Origin: Antitrichia curtipendula
Lineage: Eukaryota; Streptophyta; Bryopsida; Hypnales; Leucodontaceae
Length of the DNA: 64,000 nt
Assembly: GCA_951230915.1 (NCBI GenBank)
Contig: OX579637.1
Coordinates: 30,194,001 to 30,258,000, forward strand
Direction of reading: 5' to 3'
Shown: positions 1 through 13,923 of the stretch, piece by piece
Numbering within the stretch: position 1 is the first letter of the stretch
Layout: each line of letters starts with the position of its first letter
Program-made: the position numbers and the translations under genes
Notes under the pieces: model-generated
The model's database searches: none
Told to the model about the DNA's origin: nothing
What the model saw: the letters and a program-made list of their open reading frames with translations, nothing else

Positions 1-1650
1 CATCTCCACGTGCCTTAAAAAAAAATATGGAATAAACTTGGGCCTGTAGTTTAATAGCTCCCTACATCAAATGTCATGGAATTTGATTTGGGAAGGCACA
101 TGAACAAATTTGTAGACGTTGCAAATACCCTCAAATATTTAAATCCATGAGAATAATTCATTTGTGCGTAATTTTCATACATCTCCACATGAATCAAAAA
201 AAATATGGGATAAACCTACGCCTGTACTTTAATGGCTCCCAACATCAAATGTCATGGAATTTGATTTGGGGAAGCACTTGAACAAAATTGTGGAAGTTGC
301 AAATACCCTCAAATAATTGAATCCATGCAAACATTCAATTTCGGCGTAATTTTCATCCATCTCCACGTGAATCAAAAAAATATGGAATAAAGCCAGGTCT
401 GTAGTTTAATGGCTCCCTACATCAAATGTTATGGAATTTGATTTGCGAAGGCACTTGAACAAATTTGTCGAAGTTGCAAATACCCTCAAACATTTTAATC
501 CATGAGATTATTTCATTTCTGCGTAATTTTCATACATCTCCACGTGAATCAAAAAAATATGGAATAAAGCCGGGTCTGTACTTTAATGGCTCTCTACATC
601 AAATGTCATGGAATTCGATTTGGAAAGGCACTTGAACAAATTTGTAGAAGTTGCAAATACCCTCAAGTATTTTATTCCATGAGATTATTTCATTTCTGCG
701 TAATTTTCATACATCTCCACGAGAATCAAAAAAATATGGAATAAAGCCGGGTCTGTACTTTAATGGCTCTCTACATCAAATGTCATGGAATTCGATTTGG
801 AAAGACACTTGAACAAACTTGTGGAAGCCGCAAATACCTTCAATTATTTAAATCCATGAGAATATTTCATTTGTGCGTCATTCTCATACATCTCCACGTG
901 AATCAAAAAAATATGGAATAAAACGGGTCTGTAGTTTAATGGCTCTCTACATCAAATGTCATGGAATTCGATTTGAAAAGACACTTGAACAAATTTGTGG
1001 AAGCTGTAAATACCTTCAAATATTTAAATCCATGAGAATATTCCATTTGTGCGTCATTTTCATCCATCTCTACGTGAATCAAAAAAAATATGGAATAAAC
1101 TTCGGCCTGTACTTTAATGGCTCCATACATCAAATGTCATGGAATTTGATTTGGGAAGGCAATTGAACAAATTTGAAGAAGTTGCAAATACCTTCAAACA
1201 TTTTAATCCATGAGAATATTTCATTTCTGCGTAATTTTCATCCATCTCTACGTGAATCAAAAAAAATACGGAACAAACTTGGGCCTGTACTTTAATGGCT
1301 CCCTACATCAAATGTCATGAAATTTGATTTGGGAAGGCAATTGAACAAATTTGTAGAAGTTGCAAATACCCTCAAGTATTTAAATCCATGAAAATATTTC
1401 ATTTCTGTGTAATTTTCAAGCATCTCCACGTGAATCAGAAAAAATATGGAATAAACTTGGGCCTGTACTTTAATGGCTCCCTACATCAAATGTCAGGGAA
1501 TTTGATTTGGGAAGGCACTTGAACAAATTTGTGGAAGTTGCAAATACCTTCAAATATTTAGATCCATGAGAATATTTCATTTCTGCGTAATTTTCATCCA
1601 TCTCCACGTGAATCAAAAAAATATGGAATAAAACCGGGTCTGTAGTTTAA
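1..1650 (+). repeat. Leading satellite segment, upstream of block A
   Basis: About nine monomers. Several carry TCTGTACTTTAATGGCTCTC with GAATTCGATTTGGAAAG (near 570, 750 and 930). Neighbouring monomers at about 570 and 750 are near-identical, which suggests a local duplication. There is no gene; open frames here are satellite read-through. Confidence 0.75.
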
Positions 1651-4600
1651 TGGCTCCCTACATCAAATGTCATGGAATTCGATTTGGAAAGGCACTTGAA
1701 CAAATTTGTGGAAGTTGCAAATACCCTCAAATATTTTAATCCATGAGATTATTTCATTTGTGCGTAATATTCATACATCTCCACGCGAATCAAAAAAATA
1801 TAGAATAAAGGCGGGTCTGTACTTTAATGGCTCTCTACATCAAATGTCATGGAATTCGATTTAGAAAGACACTTGAACAAATTTGTGGAAGCTGCAAATA
1901 CCTTCAAATATTTAAATCCATGAGAATATTTCATTTGTGCGTCATTTTCATACATCTCCACGTGAATCAAAAAAAATATGGAATAAACATGGACCTGTAC
2001 TTTAATGGCTCCCTACATCAAATGTCATGGAATTTGATTTGGGAAGGCACTTGAACCAATTTGTAGAAGTTGCAAATACCCTCAAGTATTTTATTCCATG
2101 AGATTATTTCATTTCTGCGTAATTTTCATACATCTCCACGAGAATCAAAAAAAAATATAGAATAAACTTGGGCCTGTAGTTTAATGGCTCCCTACATCAA
2201 ATGTCATGGAATTCGATTTGGAAAGGCACTTGAACAAATTTGTAGAAGTTGCAAATACCCCCAAGTATTTAAATCCATGAGAATAATTCATTTGTGCGTC
2301 ATTTTCATACACCTCCACGTGAATCAAAAAAATATGGAATAAAACGGGTCTGTAGTTTAATGGCTCTCTACATCAAATGTCATGGAATTTGATTTGGGAA
2401 GACACTTGAACAAATTTGTGGAAGCTGCAAATACCTTCAAATATTTAAATCCATGAGAATATTTCATTTCTGCGTAATTTTCATCCATCTCTACGTGAAT
2501 CAAGAAAAATACGGAACAAACTTGGGCCTGTACTTTAATGGCTCCCTACATCAAATGTCATGAAATTTGATTTGGGAAGGCAATTGAACAAATTTGTAGA
2601 AGTTGCAAATACCCTCAGGATATTTAAGTCCATCAAAATATTTCATTTCTGTGTAATTATCATGCATCTCCACGTGAATCAAAAAAAAATATAGAATAAA
2701 CTTGGGCCTGTAGTTTAATGGCTCCCTACATCAAATGTCATGGAATTCGATTTGGAAAGGCACTTGAACAAATTTGTAGAAGTTGCAAATACCCCCAAGT
2801 ATTTAAATCCATGAGAATAATTCATTTGTGCGTAATTTTCATACATCTCCACACGAATCAAAAAAAATATGGAATAAACTTGGGCCTGTACTTTAATGGC
2901 TCCCTACATCAAATGTCAAGAAATTTGATTTCGAAAGGCAGTTGAACAAATTTGTAGAAGTTGCAAATACCCTCAAGTATTTAAATCCATGAGAATATTT
3001 CATTTCTGTGTAATAATCATGCATCTCCACGTGAATCAAAAAAAATATGGAATAAACTTAGGCCTGTACTTTAATGGCTCCCTACATCAAATGTCATGGA
3101 ATTCGATTTGGAAAGACACTTGAACAAATTTGTGGAAGTTGCAAATACCTTCAAATATTTAAATCCATGAGAATATTTCATTTGTGCGTAATTTTCATCC
3201 ATCTCTACGTGAATAAAAAAAAATACGGAATAAACTTGGGCCTGTACTTTAATGGCTCCCTACATCAAATGTCATGAAATTTGATTTGGGAAGGCAATTG
3301 AACAAATTTGTAGAAGTTGCAAATACCTTCAAATATTTAAATCCATGAGAATATTTCATTTCTGTGTAATTTTCATGCATCTCCACGTAAATCAAAAAAA
3401 ATATGGAATAAACTTAGGCCTGTACTTTAATGGCTCTCTACATCAAATGTCATGGAATTCGATTTGGAAAGACACTTGAACAAATTTGTGGAAGTTGCGA
3501 ATACCTTCAAATATTTAAATCCATGAGAATATTTCATTTCTGCGTAATTTTCATCCATCTCTACGCGAATCAAAAAAAATACGGAATAAACTTGGGCCTG
3601 TACTTTAATGGCTCCCTACATCAAATGTCATGAAATTTGATTTGGGAAGGCAATTGAACAAATTTGTAGAAGTTGCAAATACCTTCAAATATTTAAATCC
3701 ATGAGAATATTTCATTTCTGCGTAATTTTCATCCATCTCTACGCGAATCAAAAAAAATACGGAATAAACTTGGGCCTGTACTTTAATGGCTCCCTACATC
3801 AAATGTCATGAAATTTGATTTGGGAAGGCAATTGAACAAATTTGTAGAAGTTGCAAATACCTTCAAATATTTAAATCCATGAGAATAATTCATTTCTGCG
3901 TAATTTTCATACATCTCCACATGAATAAATAAAAATATGGAATAAACTTGGACGTGTACATTAATGGCTCCCTACATCAAATGTCAGGGAATTTGATTTG
4001 AGAAGGCACTTGAACGAATTTGTAGAAGTTGCAAATACCCCCAAGTACTTAAATCCATTAGAATAATTCATTTCTGCGTAATTTTCATGCATCTCCACGT
4101 GAATCAAAAAAAATATGGAACAAACTTGGGCCTGTACTTTAATGGCTCCCTACATCAAATGTCATGGAATTTGATTTGGGAAGGCACTTGAACGAATTTG
4201 TAGAAGTTGCAAATACCCCCCAGTATTTAAATCCATGAGATTAATTCAATTTGTGCGTAATTTTCATACATCTCCACGTGAATCAAGAAAAATATGGAAT
4301 AATACAGGGTGTGTAGTTTAATGGCTCCCTACATCAAATGTCATGGAATTTGATTTGGGAAGGCACTTGAACAAATTTGTCGAAGTTGCAAATATCTTCA
4401 AATATTTAAATCCATGAGCATGTTTCATTTCTGCGTAATTTTCATGCATCTCCACGTGAATCAAAAAAAATATGGAATAAACTTGGGCCTGTACTTTAAT
4501 GGCTCGCTACATCAAATGTCATGGAATTTGATTTGGGAATGCATTTGAACAAACTTGTAGAAGTTGCAAATACCCCCAAGTATTTAAATCCATTAAAATA

Positions 4601-7600
4601 ATTCATTTCTGCGTAATTTTCATGCATCTCCACGTGAATCAAAAAAAATATGGAATAAAACCGGGTCTGTAGTTTAATGGCTCGCTACATCAAATGTCAT
4701 GGAATTTGATTTGGGAAGGCACTTGAACAAAAATTTTGGAAGTTGCAAATACCTTCAAATATTTAAATCCATGAGCATATTTCATTTCTGCGTAATTTTC
4801 ATCCATCTACACATGAATCAAAAAAAATATGGAATAAACTTGGGCCTGTAGTTTAATGGCTCCCTACATCAAATGTCATGGAATTTGATTTGGGAAGGCA
4901 CTTGAACCAATTTGTAGAAGCTGCAAATACCCCTCAGTATTTTAATCCATGAGAATATTTCATTTGTGCGTAATTTTCATACATCTCCACGTGAACCAAA
5001 AAAAATATGGAATAAAACCGGGTCTGTAGTTTAATGGCTCCCTACATCAAATGTCATGGAATTCGATTTGGAAAGGCACTTGAACAAATTTGTAGAAGTC
5101 GCAAATACCTTCAAATATTTAAATCCATGAGAATATTTCATTTCTGCGTAATTTTCATGCATCTCCACGTGAACCAAAAAAAATATTGAATAAAACCGGG
5201 TCTGTAGTTTAATGGCTCCCTACATCAAATGTCATGGAATGCGATTTGGAAAGGCACTTGAACAAATTTGTAGAAGTTGCAAATACCTTCAAATATTTAA
5301 ATCCATGACAATAATTCATTTCTGCGTAATTTTCATGCATCTCCACGTGAATCAAAAAAAATATGGAATAAACTTGGGCCTGTACTTTAATGACTTCCTA
5401 CATCAAATGTCATGGAATTTGATTTGGAAATGCACTTGAACAAAATTGTAGAAGTTGCAAATACCCCCAAGTATTTAAATCCATTAGAATAATTCATTTC
5501 TGCGTAATTTTCATGCATCATCACGTGAATCAAAAACAATATGGAATAAACTTGGGCCTGTACTTTAATGGCTCCCTACATCAAATGTCATGGAATTTGA
5601 TTTGGGAAGGCACTTGAACGAATTTGTAGAAGTTGCAAATACCCCCAAGTATTTAAATCCATAAGAATAATTCATTTCTGCGTAATTTTCATGCATCTCC
5701 ACGTGAATCAAAAAAAATATGGAATAAACTTGGGCCTGTACTTTAATGGCTCCCTACATCAAATGTCATGGAATTTGATTTGGGAAGGCACTTGAACGAA
5801 TTTGTAGAAGTTGCAAATACCCCCCAGTATTTAAATCCATGAGAATATTTCATTTGTGCGTAATTTTCATACATCTCCACGTGAACCAAAAAATATATGG
5901 AATAAAACCGGGTCTGTAGTTTAATGGCTCCCTACATCAAATGTCATGGAATTCGATTTGGAAAGGCACTTGAACAAATTTGTAGAAGTTGCAAATACCT
6001 TCAAATATTTAAATCCATGAGAATAATTCATTTCTGCGTAATTTTTATGCATCTCCACGTGAATCAAAAAAAATATGGAATAAACTTGGGCCTGTACTTT
6101 AATGACTTCCTACATCAAATGTCATGGAATTTGATTTGGGAAGGCACTTGAACAAAATTGTGAAAAATGCAAATACCCTCAAATATTTTAATCCATGAGA
6201 ATATTTCTTTTGTGCGTAATTTTCATCCATCTCCGCGTGAATCAAAAAACATATGGAATAAAGTCGGGTCTGGAGTTTATTGGCTCCCTACATCAAATGT
6301 CATGGAATTCGATTTGGAAAGGCACTTGAACAAATTTGTAGAAGTTGCAAATACCTTCAAGTATTTAAATCCATGTGAATATTTCATTTGTGCGTAATTT
6401 TCATCCATCTCCACGTGAATCAAAAAAAATATGGAATAAACTCGGGCCTGTACTTTAATGGCTCGCTACATCAAATGTCATGGAATTTGATTTGGGAAGG
6501 CATTTGAACAAATTTGTAGACGTTGCAAATACCCCCAAGTATTTAAATCCATAAGAATATTTCATTTGTGCGTAATTTTCATCCATCTCCACGTGAATCA
6601 AAAAAAATATGGAATAAACTTGGGCCTGTACTTTAATGGCTTGCTACATCAAATGTCATGGAATTCGATTTGGGAAGGCACTTGAACAAATTTGTAGACA
6701 TTGCAAATACCCCCAAGTATTTAAATGCATAAGAATATTTCATTTGTGCGTAATTTTCATACATCTCCACGTGAATCAAAAAAAAAATGGAATAAAACGT
6801 TGTCTGTAGTTTAATGGCTCGCTACATCAAATGTCATGGAATTCGATTTCGAAAGGCACTTGAACTAATTTGTAGGAGTTGCAAATACCCTCAAGTATTT
6901 AAATCCATGAGAATAATTCATTTGTGCGTAATTTTCATACATCTCCTCATGAATAAGAAAAAATATGGAATAAACTTGGACGTGTAGTTTAATGGCTCCC
7001 TACATCAAATGTCATGGAATTTGATTTGGGAAGGCACTTGAACGAATTTGTAGAAGTTGCAAATACCCCCAAGTATTTAAATCCATTAGAATAATTCATT
7101 TCTGCGTAATTTTCATGCATCTCCACGTGAATCAAAAAAAATATGGAATAAACTTGGGCCTGTACTTTAATGGCTCCCTACATCAAATGTCATGAAATTT
7201 GATTTGGGAAGGCATTTGAACGAATTTGTAGAAGTTGCAAATACCCCCAAGTATTTAAATACATGAGATTAATTCAATTTGTGCGTAATTTTCATACATC
7301 TCCACGTGAATAAAAAAAAATATGGAATAAAGCCGAGTCTGTAGTTGAAAGGCTCCCTACATCAAATGTCATGGAATTTGATTTGGGAAGGCACTTGAAC
7401 CAATTTGTAGAAGTTCCAAATACCTTCAAATATTTTAATCCATGAGCATATTTCATTTGTGCGTAATTTTCATGCATCTCCACGTGAATCAAAAAAAATA
7501 TGGAATAAACTTGGGCCTGTACTTTAATGACTCCCTACATCAAATGTCATGGAATTTGATTTGGGGATGCACTTGAACAAAATTGTGGAAGTTGCAAATA

Positions 7601-8260
7601 CCCTCAAATATTTTAATCCATGAGAATATTTCATTTGTGCGTAATTTTCATCCATCTCCACGTGAATCAAAAAAATGTGGAATAAAACTGGGTTTGTAGT
7701 TTAATGGCTCCCTACATCAAATGTCAGGGAATTTGATTTGGAAAATCACTTGAACAAATTTGTGGAAGTTGCAAATACCTTCAAATATTTAAATCCATGA
7801 GAATATTTTATTTGTGCGTAATTTTCATGCATCTCCACGTGAATCAAAAAAATTATGGAATAAACTTGGGTATGTAGTTTAATGGCACTCTACATCAAAT
7901 GTCATGGAATTTGATTTGGCAAGGCACTTGAACCAATTTGTCGAAGTTGCAAATACCTTCAAGTATTTAAATCCATGAGAATATTTCATTTGTGCGTAAT
8001 TTTCATGCATCTCCACGTGAATGAAAAAAATTATGGAATAAACTTGGGTATGTAGTTTAATGGCACTCTACATCAAATGTCATGGAATTTGATTTGGCAA
8101 GGCACTTGAACCAATTTGTAGAAGTTGCAAATACCCCCAAGTATTTAAATCCATGAGAATAATTCATTTGTGCGTAATTTTCATACATCTCCACGTGAAT
8201 CAAAAAAAATATGGAATAAACTTGGGCCTGTACATTAATGGCTCCCTACATCAAATGTCA
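1651..8260 (+). repeat. Satellite block A
   Basis: This block has a second copy, expanded, at 23,891-41,545. Shared private variants fix the correspondence. AATAAAGGCGGGTCTG occurs near 1,805 and 24,045. CCTCAGGATATTTAAGTCC occurs near 2,613 and 24,850. ATGAATAAATAAAAATATGG occurs at 3921 and 26,872. GAATGCGATTTGG occurs near 5,238 and 34,782. AAAAACATATGGAATAAAG occurs near 6,245 and 40,595. AAAACGTTGTCTG occurs near 6,795 and 40,788. Boundaries are read by eye and good to about one monomer. Confidence 0.75.
2718..2895 (+). repeat. Representative 178-bp monomer and its anatomy
   Basis: Counted from the A of ATGGCTCC, this monomer has ATCAAAT at 13-19. ATTTGAT lies at 28-34 in monomers with T at position 31; this one has C there, which creates an EcoRI site, GAATTC, at 26-31. 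Overlapping palindromes AAATATTT and ATTTAAAT occur near 80-92 in many copies. The CACGTG slot is at 133-138 (degenerate, CACACG, in this copy), an A-tract at 143-150 and AATAAA at 156-161. Two broad monomer types can be told apart. One has GGGTCTGTAG with GAATTCGATTTGGAAAGG, the other GGGCCTGTAC with GAATTTGATTTGGGAAGG. They often alternate, so a 356-bp dimer is common, but the alternation is not strict. Confidence 0.9.
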
Positions 8261-10929
8261 TGGAATGTGATTTGGGGAGGCACTTGAACAGAATTGAAGA
8301 AGTTGCAAATACCCCCAAGTATTTAAATCCATGAGAATAATTCATTTCTGCGTAATTTTCATGCATCTCCACGTGAATCAAAAAAAATATGGAATAAACT
8401 TGGGCCTGTACTTTAATGGCTCCCTACATCAAATGTCATGGAATGTGATTTGGGGAGGCACTTGAACAAAATTGAAGAAGTTGCAAATAACCCCAAGTAT
8501 TTAAATCCATGAGAGTAATTCATTTCTGCGTAATTTTCATCCATCTCCACGTGAATCGAAAAAATATGGAATAAAGTCGGGTCTGGAGTTTAATCGCTCC
8601 CTACATCAAATGTCATGGAATTTGATTTGGAAAGGCACTTGATCAAATTTGTGGAAGTTGCAAATACCCTCAAATATTTAAATCCATGAGAATATTTCAT
8701 TTGTGCGTAATCTTCATCCATCTCCACGTGAATCAAAAAAATGTGGAATAAAACTAGGTTTGTAGTTTAATGGCTCCCTACATCAAATGTCAGGGAATTT
8801 GATTTGGAAAGGCACTTGAACAAATTTGTGGAAGTTGCAAATACCTTCAAATATTTAAATCCATGAGAATATTTCATTTGTGCGTAATCTTCATCCATCT
8901 CCACGTGAATCGAAAAAATATGGAACAAAGTCGGGTCTGGAGTTTACTAGCTCCCTACATCAAATGTCATGGAATTTGATTTGGAAAGGCACTTGAACAA
9001 ATTTGTGGAAGTTGCAAATACCCTCAAATATTTAAATCCATGAGAATAATTCATTTGTGCTTAATTTTCATACATCTCCACGTGAATCGAAAAAATGTGG
9101 AATAAAGTCGGGTCTGGAGTTTAATAGCTCCCTACATCAAATGTCATGGAATTTGATTTGGAAAGGCACTTGAACAAATTTGTGGAAGTTGCAAATACCC
9201 TCAAATATTTAAATCCATGAGAATATTTCATTTGTGCGTAATCTTCATCCATCTCCACGTGAATCAAAAAAATGTGGAATAAAACTGGGTTTGTAGTTTA
9301 ATGGCTCCCTACATCAAATGTCAGGGAATTTGATTTGGAAAATCACTTGAACAAATTTGTGGAAGTTGCAAATACCTTCAAATATTTAAATCCATGAGAA
9401 TATTTTATTTGTGCGTAATTTTCATGCATCTCCACGTGAATCAAAAAAATTATGGAATAAACTTGGGTCTGTAGTTTAATGACTCCCTACATCAAATGTC
9501 ATGGAATTTGATTTGGCAAGGCACTTGAACCAATTTGTCGAAGTTGCAAATACCTTCAAGTATTTAAATCCATGAGAATATTTCATTTGTGCGTAATTTT
9601 CATGCATCTCCACGTGAATGAAAAAAATTATGGAATAAACTTGGGTATGTAGTTTAATGGCACTCTACATCAAATGTCATGGAATTTGATTTGGCAAGGC
9701 ACTTGAACCAATTTGTAGAAGTTGCAAATACCCCCAAGTATTTAAATCCATGAGAATAATTCATTTGTGCGTAATTTTCATACATCTCCACATGAATCAA
9801 AAAAAATATGGAATAAACTTGGGCCTGTACTTTAATGACTCCCTACATCAAATGTCATGGAATTTGATTTGGGGATGCACTTGAACAAAATTGTGGAAGT
9901 TGCAAATACCCTCAAATATTTAAATCCATGAGAATATTTCATTTGTGCGTAATTTTCATCCATCTCCGCGTGAATCAAAAAAAATATGGAATAAAGTCGG
10001 GTTTGGAGTTTATTGGCTCCCTACATCAAATGTCATGGAATGTGATTTGGGGAGGCACTTGAACAAAATTGAAGAAGTTGCAAATACCTTCAAATATTTA
10101 AATCCATGAGAATATTTCATTTCTGCGTAATTTTCATCCATCTCCACGTGAATCGAAAAAATATGGAATAAAGTCGGGTCTGGAGTTTAATAGCTCCCTA
10201 CATCAAATGTCATGGAATTTGATTTGGAAAGGCACTTGATCAAATTTGTGGAAGTTGCAAATACCCTCAAATATTTAAATCCATGAGAATATTTCATTTG
10301 TGCGTAATCTTCATCCATCTCCACGTGAATCAAAAAAATGTGGAATAAAACTAGGTTTGTAGTTTAATGGCTCCCTACATCAAATGTCAGGGAATTTGAT
10401 TTGGAAAGGCACTTGAACAAATTTGTGGAAGTTGCAAATACCTTCAAATCTTTAAATCCATGAGAATAATTCATTTGTGCGTAATTTTCATACATCTCCA
10501 CCTGAATCGAAAAAAATATGGAATAAACTTGGGTCTGTACTTTAATGACTCCCTACATCAAATGTCATGGAATTTGATTTGGGGAGGCACTTGAACATTT
10601 TTGCCGAAGTTGCAAATACCCCCAAATATTTTAATCCATGAGAATATTTCATTTGTGCGTAATATTCATCCATCTCCACGTGAATCGAAAAAATATGGAA
10701 TAAAACTGGGTTTGTAGTTTAATGGCTCCCTACATCAAATGTCAGGGAATTTGATTTGGAAAATGACTTGAACAAATTTGTGGAAGTTGCAAATACCTTC
10801 AAATATTTAAATCCATGAGAATATTTTATTTGTGCGTAATTTTCATCCATCTCCACGTGAAGCAAAAAAAATATGGAATAAAACCGGGTCTGTAGTTTAA
10901 TGGCTCCCTACATCAAATTTCAGGGAATT

Positions 10930-10937
10930 TTAATTAA
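10930..10937. other. Private TTAATTAA variant linking B and B'
   Basis: The monomer here reads CAAATTTCAGGGAATTTTAA and then TTAAGTAGGC where the rest of the array has CAAATGTCATGGAATTTGAT. The only other copy I found is at 44,389-44,396, 33,459 bp away. It is a clear marker that the two regions share ancestry. Confidence 0.85.
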
Positions 10938-13923
10938 GTAGGCACTTGAACAAATTTGTAGAAGTTGCAAATAACCCCAGGTATTTAAATCCATGAGAAT
11001 ATTTCATTTGTGCGTAATATTCATCCATCTCCACGTGAATCGAAAAAATATGGAATAAAACTGGGTTTGTAGTTTAATGGCTCCCTACATCAAATGTCAG
11101 GGAATTTGATTTGGAAAATGACTTGAACAAATTTGTGGAAGTTGCAAATACCTTCAAATCTTTAAATCCATGAGAATAATTCATTTGTGCGTAATTTTCA
11201 TAGATCTCCACCTGAATCGAAAAAAATATGGAATAAACTTGGGTCTGTACTTTAATGACTCCCTACATCAAATGTCATGAAATTTGATTTGGGAAGGCAC
11301 TTGAACGAATTTGCAGAAGTTGCAAATACCCCAAAGTATTTAAATCCATGAGATTAATTCAATTTGTGCGTAATTTTCATACATCTCCACGTGAATCAAG
11401 AAAAATATGGAATAAAGCCGGGTCTATAGTTTAATGGCTCGCTACATCAAATGTCATGGAATTCGATTTGGAAAGACACTTGAACAAATTTGTGGAGGTT
11501 GCAAATACCTTCAAATATTTAAATCCATGAGAATAATTCATTTGTGCGTAATTTTCATACATCTCCACATGAATCAAAAAAAATATGGAATAAACTTGGG
11601 CCTGTACTTTAATGACTCCCTACATCAAATGTCATGGAATTTGATTTGGGAAGGCACTTGAACAAATCTGTCGAAGTTGCAAATTCCTTCAAATATTTAA
11701 ATCCATGAGCATATTTCATTTCTACGTAATTTTCATGCATCTCCAAGTGAATCAATAAAATATGGAATAAAGCCGGGTCTATAGTTTAATGGCTCGCTAC
11801 ATCAAATGTCATGGAATTTGATTTGGGAAGGCACTTGAACAAATTTGTAGAAGTTGCAAATACCCTCAAGTATTTTAATCCATGAGAATATTTCATTTGT
11901 GCGTAATTTTCATACATCTCCAAGTGAATCAATAAAATATGGAATAAAGCCGGGTCTATAGTTTAATGGCTCGCTACATCAAATGTCATGGAATTCGATT
12001 TGGAAAGGCACTTGAACAAATTTGTGGAAGTTGCAAATACCTTCAAATATTTAAATCCATGAGAATAATTCATTTGTGCGTAATTTTCATACATCTCCAC
12101 ATGAATCAAAAAATATATGGAATAAACTTGGGCCTGTACTTAAATGACTCCCTACATCAAATGTCATGGAATTCGATTTGGAAAGACACTTGAACAAATT
12201 TGTGGAAGTTGCAAATACCCTCAAATATTTTAATCCATGAGAGTATTTCATTTGTGTGAATTTTCATCCATCTCCACGTGAATCAAAAAAAATATGGAAT
12301 AAAACCGGGTCTGTAGTTTAATGGCTCCCTACATCAAATGTCATGGAATTCGATTTGGAAAGGCACTTGAACGAATTTGTAGACGATGCAAATACCCTCA
12401 AGTATTTAAATCCATAAGAATAATTCATTTGTGCGTAATTTTCATACATCTCCACGTGAATCAAAAAAAATATGGAATAAACTCGGGCCTGTACTTTAAT
12501 GGCTCGCTACATCAAATGTCATGGAATTTGATTTGGTAAGGCACATGAACAAATTTGTAGAAGTTGCAAATACCCTCAAATATTTAAATCCATGAGCATA
12601 ATTCATTTCTGCGTAATTTTCATCCGTCCTCATGTGAATGAAAAAAAATTTGGAATAAACTTGGGCCTGTACTTTAATGGCTCACTACATCAAATGTCAT
12701 TGAATTCGATTTGGGAAGGCACTTGAACGAATTTAAAGACGTTGCAAATACCCTCAAATATTTAATTCCATGAGCATATTTTATTTCAGCGTGATTTTCA
12801 TGCATCTCCACGTGAATCAAAAAAAATATAGAATAAACTTGGGCCTGTAGTTTAATGGCTCCCTACATCAAATGTCATGGAATTCGATTTGGAAAGGCAC
12901 TTGAACCAATTTGTAGGAGTTGCAAATACCCTCAAGTATTTAAATCCATGAGAATAATTCATTTGTGCGTAATTTTCATACATCTCCTCATGAATAAGAA
13001 AAAATATGGAATAAACTTGGACGTGTAGTTTAATCGCTCCCTACATCAAATGTCATGGAATTTGATTTGGGAAGGCACTTGAACGAATTTGTAGAAGTTG
13101 CAAATACCCCCAAGTATTTAAATCCATTAGAATAATTCATTTCTGCGTAATTTTCATGCATCTCCACGTGAATCAAAAAAAATATGGAATAAACTTGGGC
13201 CTGTACTTTAATGGCTCCCTACATCAAATGTCATGAAATTTGATTTGGGAAGGCATTTGAACGAATTTGTAGAAGTTGCAAATACCCCCAAGTATTTAAA
13301 TACATGAGATTAATTCAATTTGTGCGTAATTTTCATACATCTCCACGTGAATAAAAAAAAATATGGAATAAAGCCGAGTCTGTAGTTGAAAGGCTCCCTA
13401 CATCAAATGTCATGGAATTTGATTTGGGAAGGCACTTGAACCAATTTGTAGAAGTTCCAAATACCTTCAAATATTTAAATCCATGAGCATATTTCATTTG
13501 TGCGTAATTTTCATGCATCTCCACGTGAATCAAAAAAAATATGGAATAAACTCGGGCCTGTACTTTAATGGCTCGCTACATCAAATGTCTGGGAATTTGA
13601 TTTGGAAAGGCACTTGAACAAATTTGTGGAAGTTGCAAATACCCTCAAATATTTAAATCCATGAGAATAATTCATTTCTGCGTAATTTTCATCCATCTCC
13701 ACGTGAATCAAAAAAAATATGGAATAAACTTGGGCCTGTAGTTTAATAACTCCCTACATCAAATGTCATGGAATTCGATTTGGAAAGACACTTGAACAAA
13801 TTTGTGGAAGTTGCAAATACCCTCAAGTATTTAAATCCATGAAAATAATTCATTTCTGTGTAATTTTCATGCATCTCCACGTGAATCAAAAAAAATATGG
13901 AATAAACTTGGGCCTGTAGTTTA

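Noticed and set aside
2718..2895. CENP-B box in the monomer
   Set aside because: TTCGATTTGGAAAGG shares only TTCG with the box. The essential A and the CGGG end are missing.
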